Assembly: GCA_019456145.1 (NCBI GenBank)
Contig: VRUL01000015.1
Span: 52,189 to 116,188, forward strand
Direction: 5' to 3'
Source: Planctomycetota bacterium
GTDB lineage: Bacteria > Planctomycetota > Phycisphaerae > Sedimentisphaerales > Anaerobacaceae
Length of the DNA stretch: 64,000 nt
Position numbers and translations under genes: made by a program. Positions 32,867 to 42,500 of the stretch are shown piece after piece; position 1 is the stretch's first letter; each line of letters begins with the position of its first letter. A model generated the notes under the pieces. It did not search any database. It saw only the letters and a program-made list of their open reading frames with translations, and had not been told where the DNA came from.

Positions 32867-35521
32867 GTGGCTAAAAAAGCTCGCGTAAACAGTCTGTCAT
32901 TAGTAGTTTTCTCTATATTCATATTTGCCGCTCAAACGGTGGGTTTTGACTGGTGTAAGCTAAACTTTCACAGCCCGGCCTATGGTGCATCAGCACAGAG
33001 CAAATCCAAAACCATAGAACGCAAGTATGCACCGGACCGTAAAGCGGACATTCTTCACATCACAATTGACGTTACACCGGATTTCAAGGCGAGAACAGTT
33101 GCCGGGACTACGACGATAAAGTTCGTACCAATCGCCAAACCACTTACCGAGCTGCGATTAGACGCAATTGACCTAAGCGTCTCATCTGTCACTACCAGTG
33201 CCGATATGGCCGGATACAACGTCACTGATGAGGCAATCACAATAACGTTCGAGCCGGCTATTTCGCCGGGAGCAGAGACAACTGTCACGGTCGTCTACGA
33301 GGCCGAGCCGAAGCGCGGGCTGTACTTCCGGACGCCCGAGATGGGTTACAAGGAAGAGGACACCCACCTTTACACACAGGGTGAAACGCATGAGGCGCCG
33401 CATTGGTATCCAAATTACGACTATCCAAATGAACGGTCGAGTTCGGAGGTGATTTGCCGGGTACCGAAGGACATGACGGTATTGTCTAATGGCAGGCTTG
33501 TTTCCGAGGAGATGGATTCCGAGAGCGGGCTTAAGGTCGTGCGATGGCTGCAGGATAAACCGCACGTTAATTACTTGATAGCACTGGTGGCCGGAAAACT
33601 CAAGAAGGTCGAATCACAGTACAAGGACATTCCCCTGGCTTTCTACACACCGACATCCCAGATTGAGCAGGCAGAAAACTCATTCAAAGACACAGCGGAC
33701 ATGATGGAGTTTTTTGAGAAAGAGATTGGTGTGCCCTATCCGTGGGACAAGTATTATCAGGCTGTTGTCCAGGACTTCGGCTGGGGTGGTATGGAGAACA
33801 CGACTCTAACCATACTGAGCGACGGCACACTTTTCACCACAGAGACGGAGAATATCCATTCGAGCCAGAGCCTTGTCGCACACGAGCTTGTTCATCAGTG
33901 GTTCGGTGACTATGTTACGTGCAAGGACTGGAGTCACATCTGGCTCAATGAAGGTTTTGCCACCTACTATGAGGACTTATATGACGGTTATAAAAACGGA
34001 AGAGACTCCATGCTGTACGGGTTTTACAAGTCGGCCCGCGGCGTGCTGTCCGACCGGCCCATCCATAAGCCAATTGTCTACAGGTCGTACGCCAATACCT
34101 GGGAGCAATTTGACTACCGTGCCTATCCCAAAGGCGGCTGGGTGCTGCACATGCTGCGCACAAAATTAGGCGAGGAACTGTTCCGTAAGTGTGTGAAAAC
34201 ATATCTCGAACGACACGCTTTGAGCAGTGTGGTAACAGAGGACTTTCGGTCGGTGATAGAGGAGTTGACCGGCAGGTCATTCGACAGGTTTTTCGATCAG
34301 TGGGTTTATCATGGTCGGCATCCGGACCTGACAGTCAACTATAGCTGGTCGGAGAGTGAGAAGCTTGCGAAAGTCTCAATAAAACAGACGCATGAAGTAA
34401 ATGACAAGGTGATGCTTTTCCACTTTCGTACGAAGATTCGCTTTGTGATTGACGGCAAGGCCATCGACCGTAAGATTGTTGTCGATAGTAAACAACACGA
34501 TTTTTACTTTCCTCTACAGAAACAGCCAAGCATTGTCCGGTTTGATCCGGATTATGGCTTATTGGCCAGCGTAGCTTTTAAGAAGCCAAAAGCAATGCTC
34601 TATGCGCAACTCGTTAACGAAACGGATGTAATCGGGCGATTGCTGGCAATCGAAGGACTCAGGAAAGAAAAAGACAAGAATGCCGTCGCCAAACTAAAGG
34701 ATGTTCTTAACGAAGATGCGTTTTACGGAGTGCGGAAGGAGGCCTCATCGGCCCTGCGTAATATCCATACGAACGAATCGTTCGATGCACTTGCCGAGTC
34801 AATCGATCAGCCGGATGCCCGCGTCAGGCTTGGGGTTGTTGGAGATATCAGCGGTTTCTACCGGCCAGAAAGCTTCAGACGGACAAAGCGAATCCTAAAA
34901 AGCGAGAAGAACCCGGAAATCCTCTACAGGGCAATCCGTAACCTTGGTAAATATCATCACAAAGATACGCGACGTTTACTTATGGATTACCTTAAATCCA
35001 AATCTTACCGCAACAGATTAGCGGCCGGAGCCATACAAGCGGTTCGCATGTTAGACGAGCCTTTATTCATTTCGCTTCTTCAGAGAACCTTGAGTGAGCG
35101 CGAGCGACAATTCACTTCCCGGGACTTCGCCCGTTCCCTCGACACACTGGCGTATATAAGCCGGAATGAAGACAACAAAACAAAAGTTCGTAAATTTTTG
35201 GCCGGCTACGTTAATCATCCGAAGAAAAGAATTCAGGCCGGGGCGATTAGTGCATTGGGGACACTTGGAGACCCCAAGGCTATTGGAATAGTCGAGACGT
35301 TTTCCGGAGACGACTCCGGCGATCGCATGCAGCGGTCAGCGAAAAATGCACTTAAAGCGCTACGTGAGAAAAAACAGCTTGTTCCCGAAGAAATCGTCCA
35401 TCTACGGAAAGCGGTCGACGAATTGAGAAAAGGGAACGAGAAACTAAGAAATGATGTAGAAGATATACAAAAGCGACTCGATGCAAAAGAAAAGAGTGAA
35501 AAAAAGCCAGAGGATGATTAG
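32867..35521 (+). CDS. M1-family aminopeptidase with HEAT repeats
   Basis: An 884-residue exported zinc metallopeptidase (GTG start, AAGGAGGAG upstream). Signal helix at ~8-28. The M1 fold has the exopeptidase motif GGMENTT (~residue 307) and zinc site HELVHQ (His339, Glu340, His343) with the third ligand in NEGFATYYE (Glu362). Residues ~575-840 carry HEAT-like repeats (AIEGLRKEKDKNAVAKL, EASSALRNIHTNESF, AGAISALGTLGDPKAIGIV), and a C-terminal coiled coil covers ~840-880. M1 enzymes cut N-terminal residues from peptides; the HEAT arm probably positions substrates or partners. The chain ends DD-stop where the MITE-like element at 35518-35698 begins. Confidence 0.93.
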   Translation: MAKKARVNSLSLVVFSIFIFAAQTVGFDWCKLNFHSPAYGASAQSKSKTIERKYAPDRKADILHITIDVTPDFKARTVAGTTTIKFVPIAKPLTELRLDAIDLSVSSVTTSADMAGYNVTDEAITITFEPAISPGAETTVTVVYEAEPKRGLYFRTPEMGYKEEDTHLYTQGETHEAPHWYPNYDYPNERSSSEVICRVPKDMTVLSNGRLVSEEMDSESGLKVVRWLQDKPHVNYLIALVAGKLKKVESQYKDIPLAFYTPTSQIEQAENSFKDTADMMEFFEKEIGVPYPWDKYYQAVVQDFGWGGMENTTLTILSDGTLFTTETENIHSSQSLVAHELVHQWFGDYVTCKDWSHIWLNEGFATYYEDLYDGYKNGRDSMLYGFYKSARGVLSDRPIHKPIVYRSYANTWEQFDYRAYPKGGWVLHMLRTKLGEELFRKCVKTYLERHALSSVVTEDFRSVIEELTGRSFDRFFDQWVYHGRHPDLTVNYSWSESEKLAKVSIKQTHEVNDKVMLFHFRTKIRFVIDGKAIDRKIVVDSKQHDFYFPLQKQPSIVRFDPDYGLLASVAFKKPKAMLYAQLVNETDVIGRLLAIEGLRKEKDKNAVAKLKDVLNEDAFYGVRKEASSALRNIHTNESFDALAESIDQPDARVRLGVVGDISGFYRPESFRRTKRILKSEKNPEILYRAIRNLGKYHHKDTRRLLMDYLKSKSYRNRLAAGAIQAVRMLDEPLFISLLQRTLSERERQFTSRDFARSLDTLAYISRNEDNKTKVRKFLAGYVNHPKKRIQAGAISALGTLGDPKAIGIVETFSGDDSGDRMQRSAKNALKALREKKQLVPEEIVHLRKAVDELRKGNEKLRNDVEDIQKRLDAKEKSEKKPEDD

Positions 35522-35698
35522 AACCCATCCCAAAACCTCTTTCGACTACGATCGGCTGCAAAGTCCGTGGCTCTGTGTTGTCGGCGAAAAAGGTTCTCGA
35601 CGTGCCTTAGCACGCCTCCGAGCCTTTTCCACCTCCGGCCTTGCCCACGAACTTTTCGCTCGATCTCGTTACAAAACAGGTTTTGGGATGGATTCTAA
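35518..35698. mobile_element. 181-bp MITE-like element with 21-bp terminal inverted repeats
   Basis: Left end TTAGAACCCATCCCAAAACCT and right end AGGTTTTGGGATGGATTCTAA pair at 20 of 21 positions; inner arms continue to pair imperfectly (ATCGGCTGCAAAGTCCGTGG against the complement of CCCACGAACTTTTCGCTCG). It is flanked by TA on both sides (TA-GAACCC and GGATTC-TA), as expected for Tc1/mariner-IS630 type target duplication. Its left end overlaps the aminopeptidase stop codon (35519-35521). No ORF of its own. The rest of the gap to 35870 has only an AT-rich stretch with TATAAT at 35822. Confidence 0.75.
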
Positions 35699-35870
35699 TA
35701 ACCAATCTCGAGTTATGGAATAAGCTGACCTTTCACTTTCCCGGTATTTTCACAGGAAAATACCACAATACATGGAAAAATCTTAAATTTTTTGCGCACA
35801 TATTGAGGGCGAGATTACACTATATAATAGAAGCTGATATCAGTTAATCGTTTGAATTGGCAGGGGTAAG

Positions 35871-36434
35871 ATGGCATTAAAATCGCAGGAAAGCCGCGAC
35901 GAAGCGTTGGTTGAAGCGGCCCAAAACGGCCATTTGGAAAGCTTCGGCGCTCTGTATGAGCGGTATCACAGCCCAATGGTGGCGCTGGCATATTCGGTGC
36001 TCGGTGACAGAGACCTTGCCGAGGATGCCGCCCAGGAGACGTTTGCGATAGCCTGCCAAAAACTGGGCACCCTGAGGCGCAGGGACAAATTCGCCGGCTG
36101 GCTGGCAAGTATATGTAGAAATGTTGCCCATAGTATTCTTCGGTCGAAAGGTAAATCTGCGACTGTGAATTTTCAGGAACCTGTTGTAAATCAAAACAGC
36201 GGAGACCATCGCCGGGATGCAATCCGGCAGGCTGTCTTCAAGCTTAGGTCTTCTGATAGAGAATTGATAGTACTGCGTTACTACAATGGATTTTCCCAGG
36301 CGCAAATTAGTAATGTTCTGAATATTTCGCCGCAGGCGGTCAACGGCAGGCTTTTCAGAGCAAAGCGAAAGATTGCAAAGTATTTAAAACGTAACGGTTT
36401 CACAGGAGACGATTATGGAACGGTTAGAAGATAA
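35871..36434 (+). CDS. ECF-type RNA polymerase sigma factor
   Basis: A 187-residue sigma factor. Region 2: GALYERYHSPMVALAYSVLG then RDLAEDAAQETFAIACQKLG (residues ~25-65, the canonical AED-A-Q-E-T-F motif) and FAGWLASICRNVAHSILRSK (~74-95). Region 4 (~120-175): SSDRELIVLRYYNGFSQAQI, LNISPQAVNGRLFRAKRKI. AGGGG lies 6 bases upstream of ATG. Overlaps the next gene by 20 bases, the arrangement of an ECF factor and its cognate regulator. Likely autoregulated; its target promoters are unknown. Confidence 0.95.
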   Translation: MALKSQESRDEALVEAAQNGHLESFGALYERYHSPMVALAYSVLGDRDLAEDAAQETFAIACQKLGTLRRRDKFAGWLASICRNVAHSILRSKGKSATVNFQEPVVNQNSGDHRRDAIRQAVFKLRSSDRELIVLRYYNGFSQAQISNVLNISPQAVNGRLFRAKRKIAKYLKRNGFTGDDYGTVRR

Positions 36435-37386
36435 AAACCGGCTTGATGAGGCACTTACCAAAGCGATTGGTTCGGAAGAACAAAAGCCGGACTTCGAGAA
36501 TTGGAAACAACAACACCTGGAGGCCGTTGAAATGTTAACCTCGCGGGCAGGCCGGGAAGCTCCAGCTTCACCAGGTCCGCCTATGATAAGGAGAATTATC
36601 ATGAAAAGTCCAATCACAAAATTAGCCGTGGCCGCGGCGGTCATCGCCGTGGTCGTATTGGGATTGTTTGAATTCATCGGCACCGAGGGCACGTCCAGCG
36701 TCGTCTGGGCCGAGGTCGCCCGGAAGGTCCAGGCCAGCCGGGGGCTAATCGTCCGCTGTACATCGGAGTCCATCCCGTCCAATGAAGGGGACTATACAAT
36801 CAAATACATGTCTCCCACACACTCTCGATCGGACACCTACAAAGGTGGGCAAATAACCCGCTCCTTTTACCTCGACTTCGATACGAAGACCTTCACAGGC
36901 GTCTTTCACACACGCAAGCACTACCTGATTGACACCTTTACGGCAAGCGGGGAAGGTTTCCTGGCGAAGCACGAGGACTGGATGAACCCCAGGTACCTGG
37001 TTGAGACAATCCTGTCCTGCGAGCACAGAAAACTCGGGCAGAAAACCATGGAGGGGGTATTGTGCGAAGGCATCGAGACAACCGACCCGCCTTCTTTGGG
37101 CCCTCCGCCTGAACCGGTCGACCGTCTGGAAGCGCAATACAATGAGGTGGTGGGATCAGAGGGCATAGCGCAATACCCCGTCCTGCTTGAGTCTAAACTG
37201 CGATTGTGGGTCAACATGGAAACGCAATACCCCGTCCTGCTCGAGTCTAAAATAAGTACCGAGCATAATGGAGAGGTGGTGGGATCAGAGGGCGTAATGG
37301 ACCAGTTCCAGTGGGATGTGGAGCTGGATGCGAGCCTCTTCGAGCCGAATATCCCGCTTGACTATACAGATATGCGTACCATGTAA
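36415..37386 (+). CDS. Anti-sigma-like membrane protein with outer-membrane-lipoprotein-type domain
   Basis: A 323-residue protein coupled to the sigma gene. The cytosolic N-terminus (~1-60) is acidic and could bind the sigma factor; one transmembrane helix (ITKLAVAAAVIAVVVLGLF, ~residues 66-84) leads to a periplasmic domain of ~230 residues (EVARKVQASRGLIVRC; YTIKYMSPTHSRSDTYKG) of the LolA/outer-membrane-lipoprotein-carrier-like type. An internal ATG at 36601, with its own AGGAG, would give a shorter form starting at the membrane helix. Around residues 243-293 the DNA carries an in-frame nested duplication (37144-37293). By analogy with planctomycete sigma operons it is an anti-sigma or its sensor; no zinc motif H-x3-C-x2-C is seen. 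Confidence 0.75.
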   Translation: MERLEDKNRLDEALTKAIGSEEQKPDFENWKQQHLEAVEMLTSRAGREAPASPGPPMIRRIIMKSPITKLAVAAAVIAVVVLGLFEFIGTEGTSSVVWAEVARKVQASRGLIVRCTSESIPSNEGDYTIKYMSPTHSRSDTYKGGQITRSFYLDFDTKTFTGVFHTRKHYLIDTFTASGEGFLAKHEDWMNPRYLVETILSCEHRKLGQKTMEGVLCEGIETTDPPSLGPPPEPVDRLEAQYNEVVGSEGIAQYPVLLESKLRLWVNMETQYPVLLESKISTEHNGEVVGSEGVMDQFQWDVELDASLFEPNIPLDYTDMRTM

Positions 37387-37405
37387 ACAGAGGCGGTTTC
37401 CCGCA

Positions 37406-37434
37406 GGCCGGGCTGATTTGGCTCGGCCTTTTTT
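37406..37434 (+). terminator. Intrinsic terminator after the sigma/anti-sigma operon
   Basis: GGCCGGGC - TGATTTG - GCTCGGCC stem with one G-T pair, followed by TTTTTT. Located 20 bases after the TAA. Confidence 0.85.
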
Positions 37435-37475
37435 ATGCGCATTCCATTCCAGAATCAATAGAAGTAAGAAATCTA

Positions 37476-37503
37476 TTGCAAATGCTCATACGTTTTGTAA
37501 GAT
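37476..37503 (+). promoter_or_regulatory. Possible promoter for the DUF5060-type hydrolase
   Basis: TTGCAA - 16 bases - TAAGAT, about 38 bases before the ATG at 37542. Moderate match only. Confidence 0.3.
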
Positions 37504-37541
37504 ATGCTCGTTTGGAGATTTATATTTTTAAGGAGCAGGAA

Positions 37542-39353
37542 ATGAACCATCAGAAATCAGCTTTATTGTGCGCGATTTGTTTCTTACTTTCTGCGGCATC
37601 CTGTGTTTGGGGGGCGAACGACAGGGCTGCCGTTTCCGGCGAGCGGAAGAAATGGCACAAGATAACCATTACCTTCGTCGGGCCTGATACTAGTGAAGAT
37701 TCTGAGCCGAACCCTTTTCTGAACTATCGTCTCAATGTTACCTTCACCAAGGGCAAAAAGCGGTATGTCGTTCCCGGTTACTTTGCGGCTGACGGCAACG
37801 TAGCGGAAACCAGCGGTACTTCGGGTAACAAATGGCGAGTGCATTTCGTGCCGGATGAACAGGGCCAATGGTCTTACAGGGCTTCTTTCTGCACCGGGCC
37901 GGATGTTGCACTGAACAGCGACCCGGAAGCAGGCAAGCCGATTGCCTTCGACGGCGCCGAAGGGACGTTTACAGTCGGAGCCAGCGACAAGACCGGACGA
38001 GACCACCGTGCCAAAGGGTTGTTAAAGTACATAGGCAAACGGTATCTGCAATTTGCCGAAACCGGTGAGTATTTCATCAAAGGCGGGGCTGACAGCCCGG
38101 AGAACTTCCTGGGGTATGCTGACTTCGACGGGACTTTCGACATGGGGGAGTTGAAGCGTAAAGGGGAAGCTGCGGGTAAAGAATTTCTGCATCGGTACGA
38201 GCCACATGTGCACGACTGGAAAGCTGGTGATCCGACGTGGAAAAACGGTAAAGGCAAGGGCATGATCGGGGCTTTGAATTACCTTGCCGGCAAGGGCATG
38301 AACAGCGTTTATTTCATTCCGTATAACATCGACGGCGGCGACGGCAAGGACGTCTGGCCATGGACGGAACCGAAAGAAAAATACCGGTTCGACTGCAGCA
38401 AACTCGAACAGTGGGAGATTGTTTTCGAGCATATGGACAGGCTTGGCCTTATGCTCCATATCATTACACAGGAAACAGAGAACGACCAGGGTCTGGACGG
38501 CGGTGCGCTTGGCCGGGGGCGTAAGCTCTACTACCGTGAACTGATAGCCCGCTTTGCCCATCACCTTGCGCTGGTCTGGAACCTCGGCGAGGAAAATACC
38601 AATACGACCTCGCAGCGAAAGGCGTTCTGCCGCTATATTAAAGACGTCGATCCTTACGGCCACCCAGTCGTTATGCATACCTATCCCGGCAAATATGAGG
38701 AGTTTTACAGTCCATTGTTAGGCTACGAGTACTTTGACGGCCCCTCTCTGCAGACCAACGATACCCATAAGCAGACGGTGAAATGGCTCGACCGCTCCGG
38801 TTCTGCAGGTCGAAAGTGGTTCGTTAGTCTGGACGAAATCGGCCCCGCGCACACTGGCGTCAAGCCCGACAAAGATGACTACTGGCACGATGAAGTCCGG
38901 AAGAAACATTTATGGGGTCACCTAATGGCCGGCGGTGCCGGGGTCGAATGGTACTTCGGATACAAATTCGCCCACAACGACCTGAATTGTGAAGATTGGC
39001 GCAGCCGAGAGCATATGTGGGAACTGACCGGCTACGCGCTGGAGTTTTTCGGCGAGTATTTGCCGTTTACCGAGATGAGTCACCACGACGAGCTGACCTC
39101 GGTCAAGAACGACTACTGCCTGGGGAAACCAGGCGAAATTTACGCTGTATATCTTCCGGTCGGTGGCACAACAAACCTTAATGTGGGCGGCAGCTCGTCA
39201 ACCTTCACAGTGCAGTGGTATAACCCGCGCAGCGGCGGCCCACTGCGAACCGGCACCATCCGGACAATCAGCGGTCCGGGCTCTGTCGTCATTGGGCATC
39301 CACCTCAGGACAACAATAAAGACTGGGTCGTCCTGATAAAGGTGAAACAGTAG
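37542..39353 (+). CDS. Exported DUF5060-domain glycoside hydrolase-like protein
   Basis: A 603-residue protein from ATG 37542 (AAGGAG 8 bases upstream); an upstream in-frame start is rejected because it would put 22 extra residues before the signal peptide (LLCAICFLLSAASCVWGA). Residues ~35-155 are a DUF5060-like beta-sandwich (KITITFVGPDTSEDSEPNPF, NYRLNVTFTKGKKRYVVPGY), followed by a TIM-barrel-like region (~185-500; KGMNSVYFIPYNIDGGDGKD, HHLALVWNLGEENTNTTSQR, VSLDEIGPAHTG) and a C-terminal collagen-binding-like domain (~510-603; YAVYLPVGGTTNLNVGG). The barrel motifs WNLGEEN and SLDEIG carry candidate acid/base and nucleophile glutamates. A polysaccharide-degrading role is likely; the substrate is unknown. 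Confidence 0.85.
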   Translation: MNHQKSALLCAICFLLSAASCVWGANDRAAVSGERKKWHKITITFVGPDTSEDSEPNPFLNYRLNVTFTKGKKRYVVPGYFAADGNVAETSGTSGNKWRVHFVPDEQGQWSYRASFCTGPDVALNSDPEAGKPIAFDGAEGTFTVGASDKTGRDHRAKGLLKYIGKRYLQFAETGEYFIKGGADSPENFLGYADFDGTFDMGELKRKGEAAGKEFLHRYEPHVHDWKAGDPTWKNGKGKGMIGALNYLAGKGMNSVYFIPYNIDGGDGKDVWPWTEPKEKYRFDCSKLEQWEIVFEHMDRLGLMLHIITQETENDQGLDGGALGRGRKLYYRELIARFAHHLALVWNLGEENTNTTSQRKAFCRYIKDVDPYGHPVVMHTYPGKYEEFYSPLLGYEYFDGPSLQTNDTHKQTVKWLDRSGSAGRKWFVSLDEIGPAHTGVKPDKDDYWHDEVRKKHLWGHLMAGGAGVEWYFGYKFAHNDLNCEDWRSREHMWELTGYALEFFGEYLPFTEMSHHDELTSVKNDYCLGKPGEIYAVYLPVGGTTNLNVGGSSSTFTVQWYNPRSGGPLRTGTIRTISGPGSVVIGHPPQDNNKDWVVLIKVKQ

Positions 39354-39380
39354 GGTTGTCAATAGAATAGAAAATTTGAA

Positions 39381-39414
39381 GGGCTGCAAGCTCGCTGCCT
39401 GCAGCCCTTTTGTT
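39381..39414 (+). terminator. Intrinsic terminator after DUF5060-type gene
   Basis: GGGCTGC - 13 bases - GCAGCCC stem followed by TTTTGTT, 28 bases after the stop. It faces the end of the convergent subtilase gene. Confidence 0.8.
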
Positions 39415-39523
39415 ATGAATTCGGTTGTTGTCAGGAGGGCTAACGCCGGTCTTGTGGAACCTTATCAGCGATTGCATCGACAAATAAAGTTCCACTGGCA
39501 ACTTTGCCACCACCTGCAACATA

Positions 39524-42500
39524 CTATTTTATCCAGTTTTCCGCAAATCTGGCAAAGTCCGTAAGATTCACAATCCCGTCACGGTTAAAGTCTACCTGAA
39601 TCGACCCAGTCGGGCCGGACCTAAGCCATCGATCAGCAATACTGGCTAAAACCTTAAAGTCATGTGGAATGCTGACGGTAGCACTTCTGACTGTTGCGTT
39701 ACCACAATCATCGACTGCCTGATAGGTGATGGTATAAATCCTGCCGCTGTTGGCCCCGCTGCGTTCAGACCTTACATAAATGGAGTCATCCTCGCCTATC
39801 TCAATATCACCGGTAGTTTGCCCATCGCCAATGTTGTTATCATCTTCGCTCATCACGATGCCGACAAGAGACACCTGCGGTTGGGCATCACAATCGTCGC
39901 TCACGGTCCAGCTCGGGGTAATCTCGACCATCATGTGACTCGGCGGCCACAGGAAGCTTGGAGTTACAGAGAACTCGAATTCCGGCGGAGTCGTATCTAC
40001 AATCGTTATCGTCTGCACACAGTCCGAGCTGTTTCCGGATTCGTCAGTCGCAGTCCACGTCCGCGCTAGTGTCCCTGCATTACCGCAGCTCTGCTGCCGC
40101 TGGTCACTATGCGTGACAGTAACACCGCCGCCGGTATCGCTGGCCGTGGCCGAGCCTGTTGCCTCAACACTGGTATCTGCCGGGCATTCAAGTGTCAGAT
40201 TCGCAGGACAGTTGATGTCCGGCGGGGTCGTGTCAACAACTGTTATCATAACCTCGTTGGGCTCGGAGTCGTCTATGCCATCATTAACAATCAGCGTTAT
40301 CACATACTCACCGGGACATCCGCTATCTAACGTTACTGTCGGCGCAGCTCCCTGCACCGGACTTTCGAGGAAAGGCCCGGTCCACGTACAAGTTAGTGGA
40401 GTACCCTCGGCATCGCTTGATCCGGTACTATCCAGTGTGACCTGTGTCCCTTGCTGAGTATTGCAGGCACATTCGACAGTCTGGTCATCCCCGGGATCAG
40501 CGACCGGAGGCGTGTTCACGGTTGCGAACGTCCAGTTATTTGCATCGATCGCGCCGCAGCAGTTCTTGGCTGTCACCTGCCAGTAGTACCTGGTGCCGCG
40601 ATTCAGTGTCTGGCCAGGTTCCGGTGTCGGGTCACAGAACGGTTTGGTCAGGTCACTCCCAATCAACTCCATCGCGTTCGGGTCTGTCCCGAAGTAAACG
40701 TCCCAGGTTGTAGGACACGCCGGCTGGTACTTGAACAGGACTGCTAAACCAGGATGCAGCCTCGCCTCGTTGCACAGGTAATTCAATCCGACACTGCTAT
40801 CCCTCTGAATTCCTACAGTCGCCTCTGAACCGGCTTCCAAGCTGGGATCGGCATACAGCAGAAGGATATCACCGCTGCCTTCGAACAGTTGCGCCTGGCA
40901 AGTCACCCTGCCTCGGGAGTCGCTGCAGCAGTGCATGACGTCCTCCCATTGCACGACAAAGATTCGATTTGGCGCCTCCCCGACAATTGCAACATATACG
41001 TTGTCGGTCCCATTGTAATTGGGATAGAGGTCGTCCCAGTAAACTGCTATGAGGCTCTGTATCCCAAAGGGGCTGGCAGGGATGCAATTGTTGCCTAAGG
41101 TTAAGTACTGATCGACAAAGTAAATCCCACCATTAGAGCCGATCGCCACATAGTTGTATTTGTTCCCATAGAAGGGGAACTTAAACGGCAGCATAATGGG
41201 GTAGAACCAATCGTCATCGCTGAAATGGAGATTGTCGCCTGCTGCTGTCACCGGGGTTTCCGGCGCGTTGTCTGACTCTGTCACGTCTGACTCTGTCCCA
41301 CCAGGCGGCGGCGGTGGTGGTGGTGGCGGCGGGGGTGGAGGGGGAGGTCCGGTAGCGATCTCAATCCAATCGAAAGACGGACCATTCGGCTCGTCGCTGT
41401 CTATGAATATGTAATCACCGGCATCCGGACCACCACTATTCAGTTTACCTATACCCACAGCCATTGCCATTGCTTCGGCTGCCTCCTCCTCTTTCAGATC
41501 GGATTCATTGCTGGTGCGGACTCCTTGTAACAGATACCCGGACTGCATCGAGTTGAACTCTCCTGATTCGTGCCAGGGCATAAAGCCACCATTAATGCCG
41601 TTTGCATCTTGTTGCTCCGGGCTTTGAGGATCAGGCGCACCTCCACTTCCACCGGTTGCCGCCGGCTCCGGCAGTCCTCCCGGAATTGGGCTGTACGACA
41701 GGTTGTCCAGCGCAAATCGCATTTGTGAAGGAGGGGAGAACGTAATGATTGCAGCAGCTATCGGTGTCGTACTTGTCCCACGGTTCAAACCTTCGATAAA
41801 AGTGTAACCCATATCTGTGGCGTCGACCGAAAAAGTGCCGATAATCTGGTACGAACTGTCAAGTAAAATCATTGTGCTTGCATCTGGTTGCATTAAATTG
41901 GTGCTCAGTACAAAACCGTAGGAAATACCGTACACGGGAATGGCAAACTCCAGCGTCAAAATCCCTTCGGTATCACCTTCGATATTCGGAGTTTGGATGT
42001 ATTCAGTGTTACCCGGACCGACGGGGCCAACGGTCGCATCCATAGAAGAGAAACCAAATGTAACGTCCTCGATGACCATACCGTTGACAAATGTACCAGA
42101 AACTACTTCGTCAAAAGTAATCGTCACAGGTCCCGAGCTCACCGATTTCCACGCCAGGTTTGTATCCAAGTCGACATTTCTCGCGCCGTCGCACGGGTCC
42201 GGCAAGCCGGGCTCAGGAATGGGGGCACAGAACAACTCGAAATCTTCGTCACTTTCGTCCGAGTATATTCCGTCGGTTATCCGAATCCGGTAATCTGAAT
42301 CGGGCGGCAGGCTTACGGGTATTTCCCATGCGAAGCTGTTGTTATTTGGCACGTCATTGGCCAACTGTGTGTAAACGTCTCCTCCTTTTAGCAGATAGAT
42401 ATCAACGACCGGGCCTCCGCCGATGGAATACCATCGAATATTGTATTTGGACGACAGTTCCCAGCTCTGCCCGCCGTTAGGGGCAACGACCGCTAAACCG

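Noticed and set aside
35816-35828. TATAAT near 35822 as sigma-gene promoter
   Set aside because: No acceptable -35 box at 16-18 bases; the nearest TTGAGG is only 14 bases away.
41300-41356. GGTGGTGGCGGC run as a possible regulatory repeat
   Set aside because: It encodes the poly-proline stretch of the subtilase on the minus strand.
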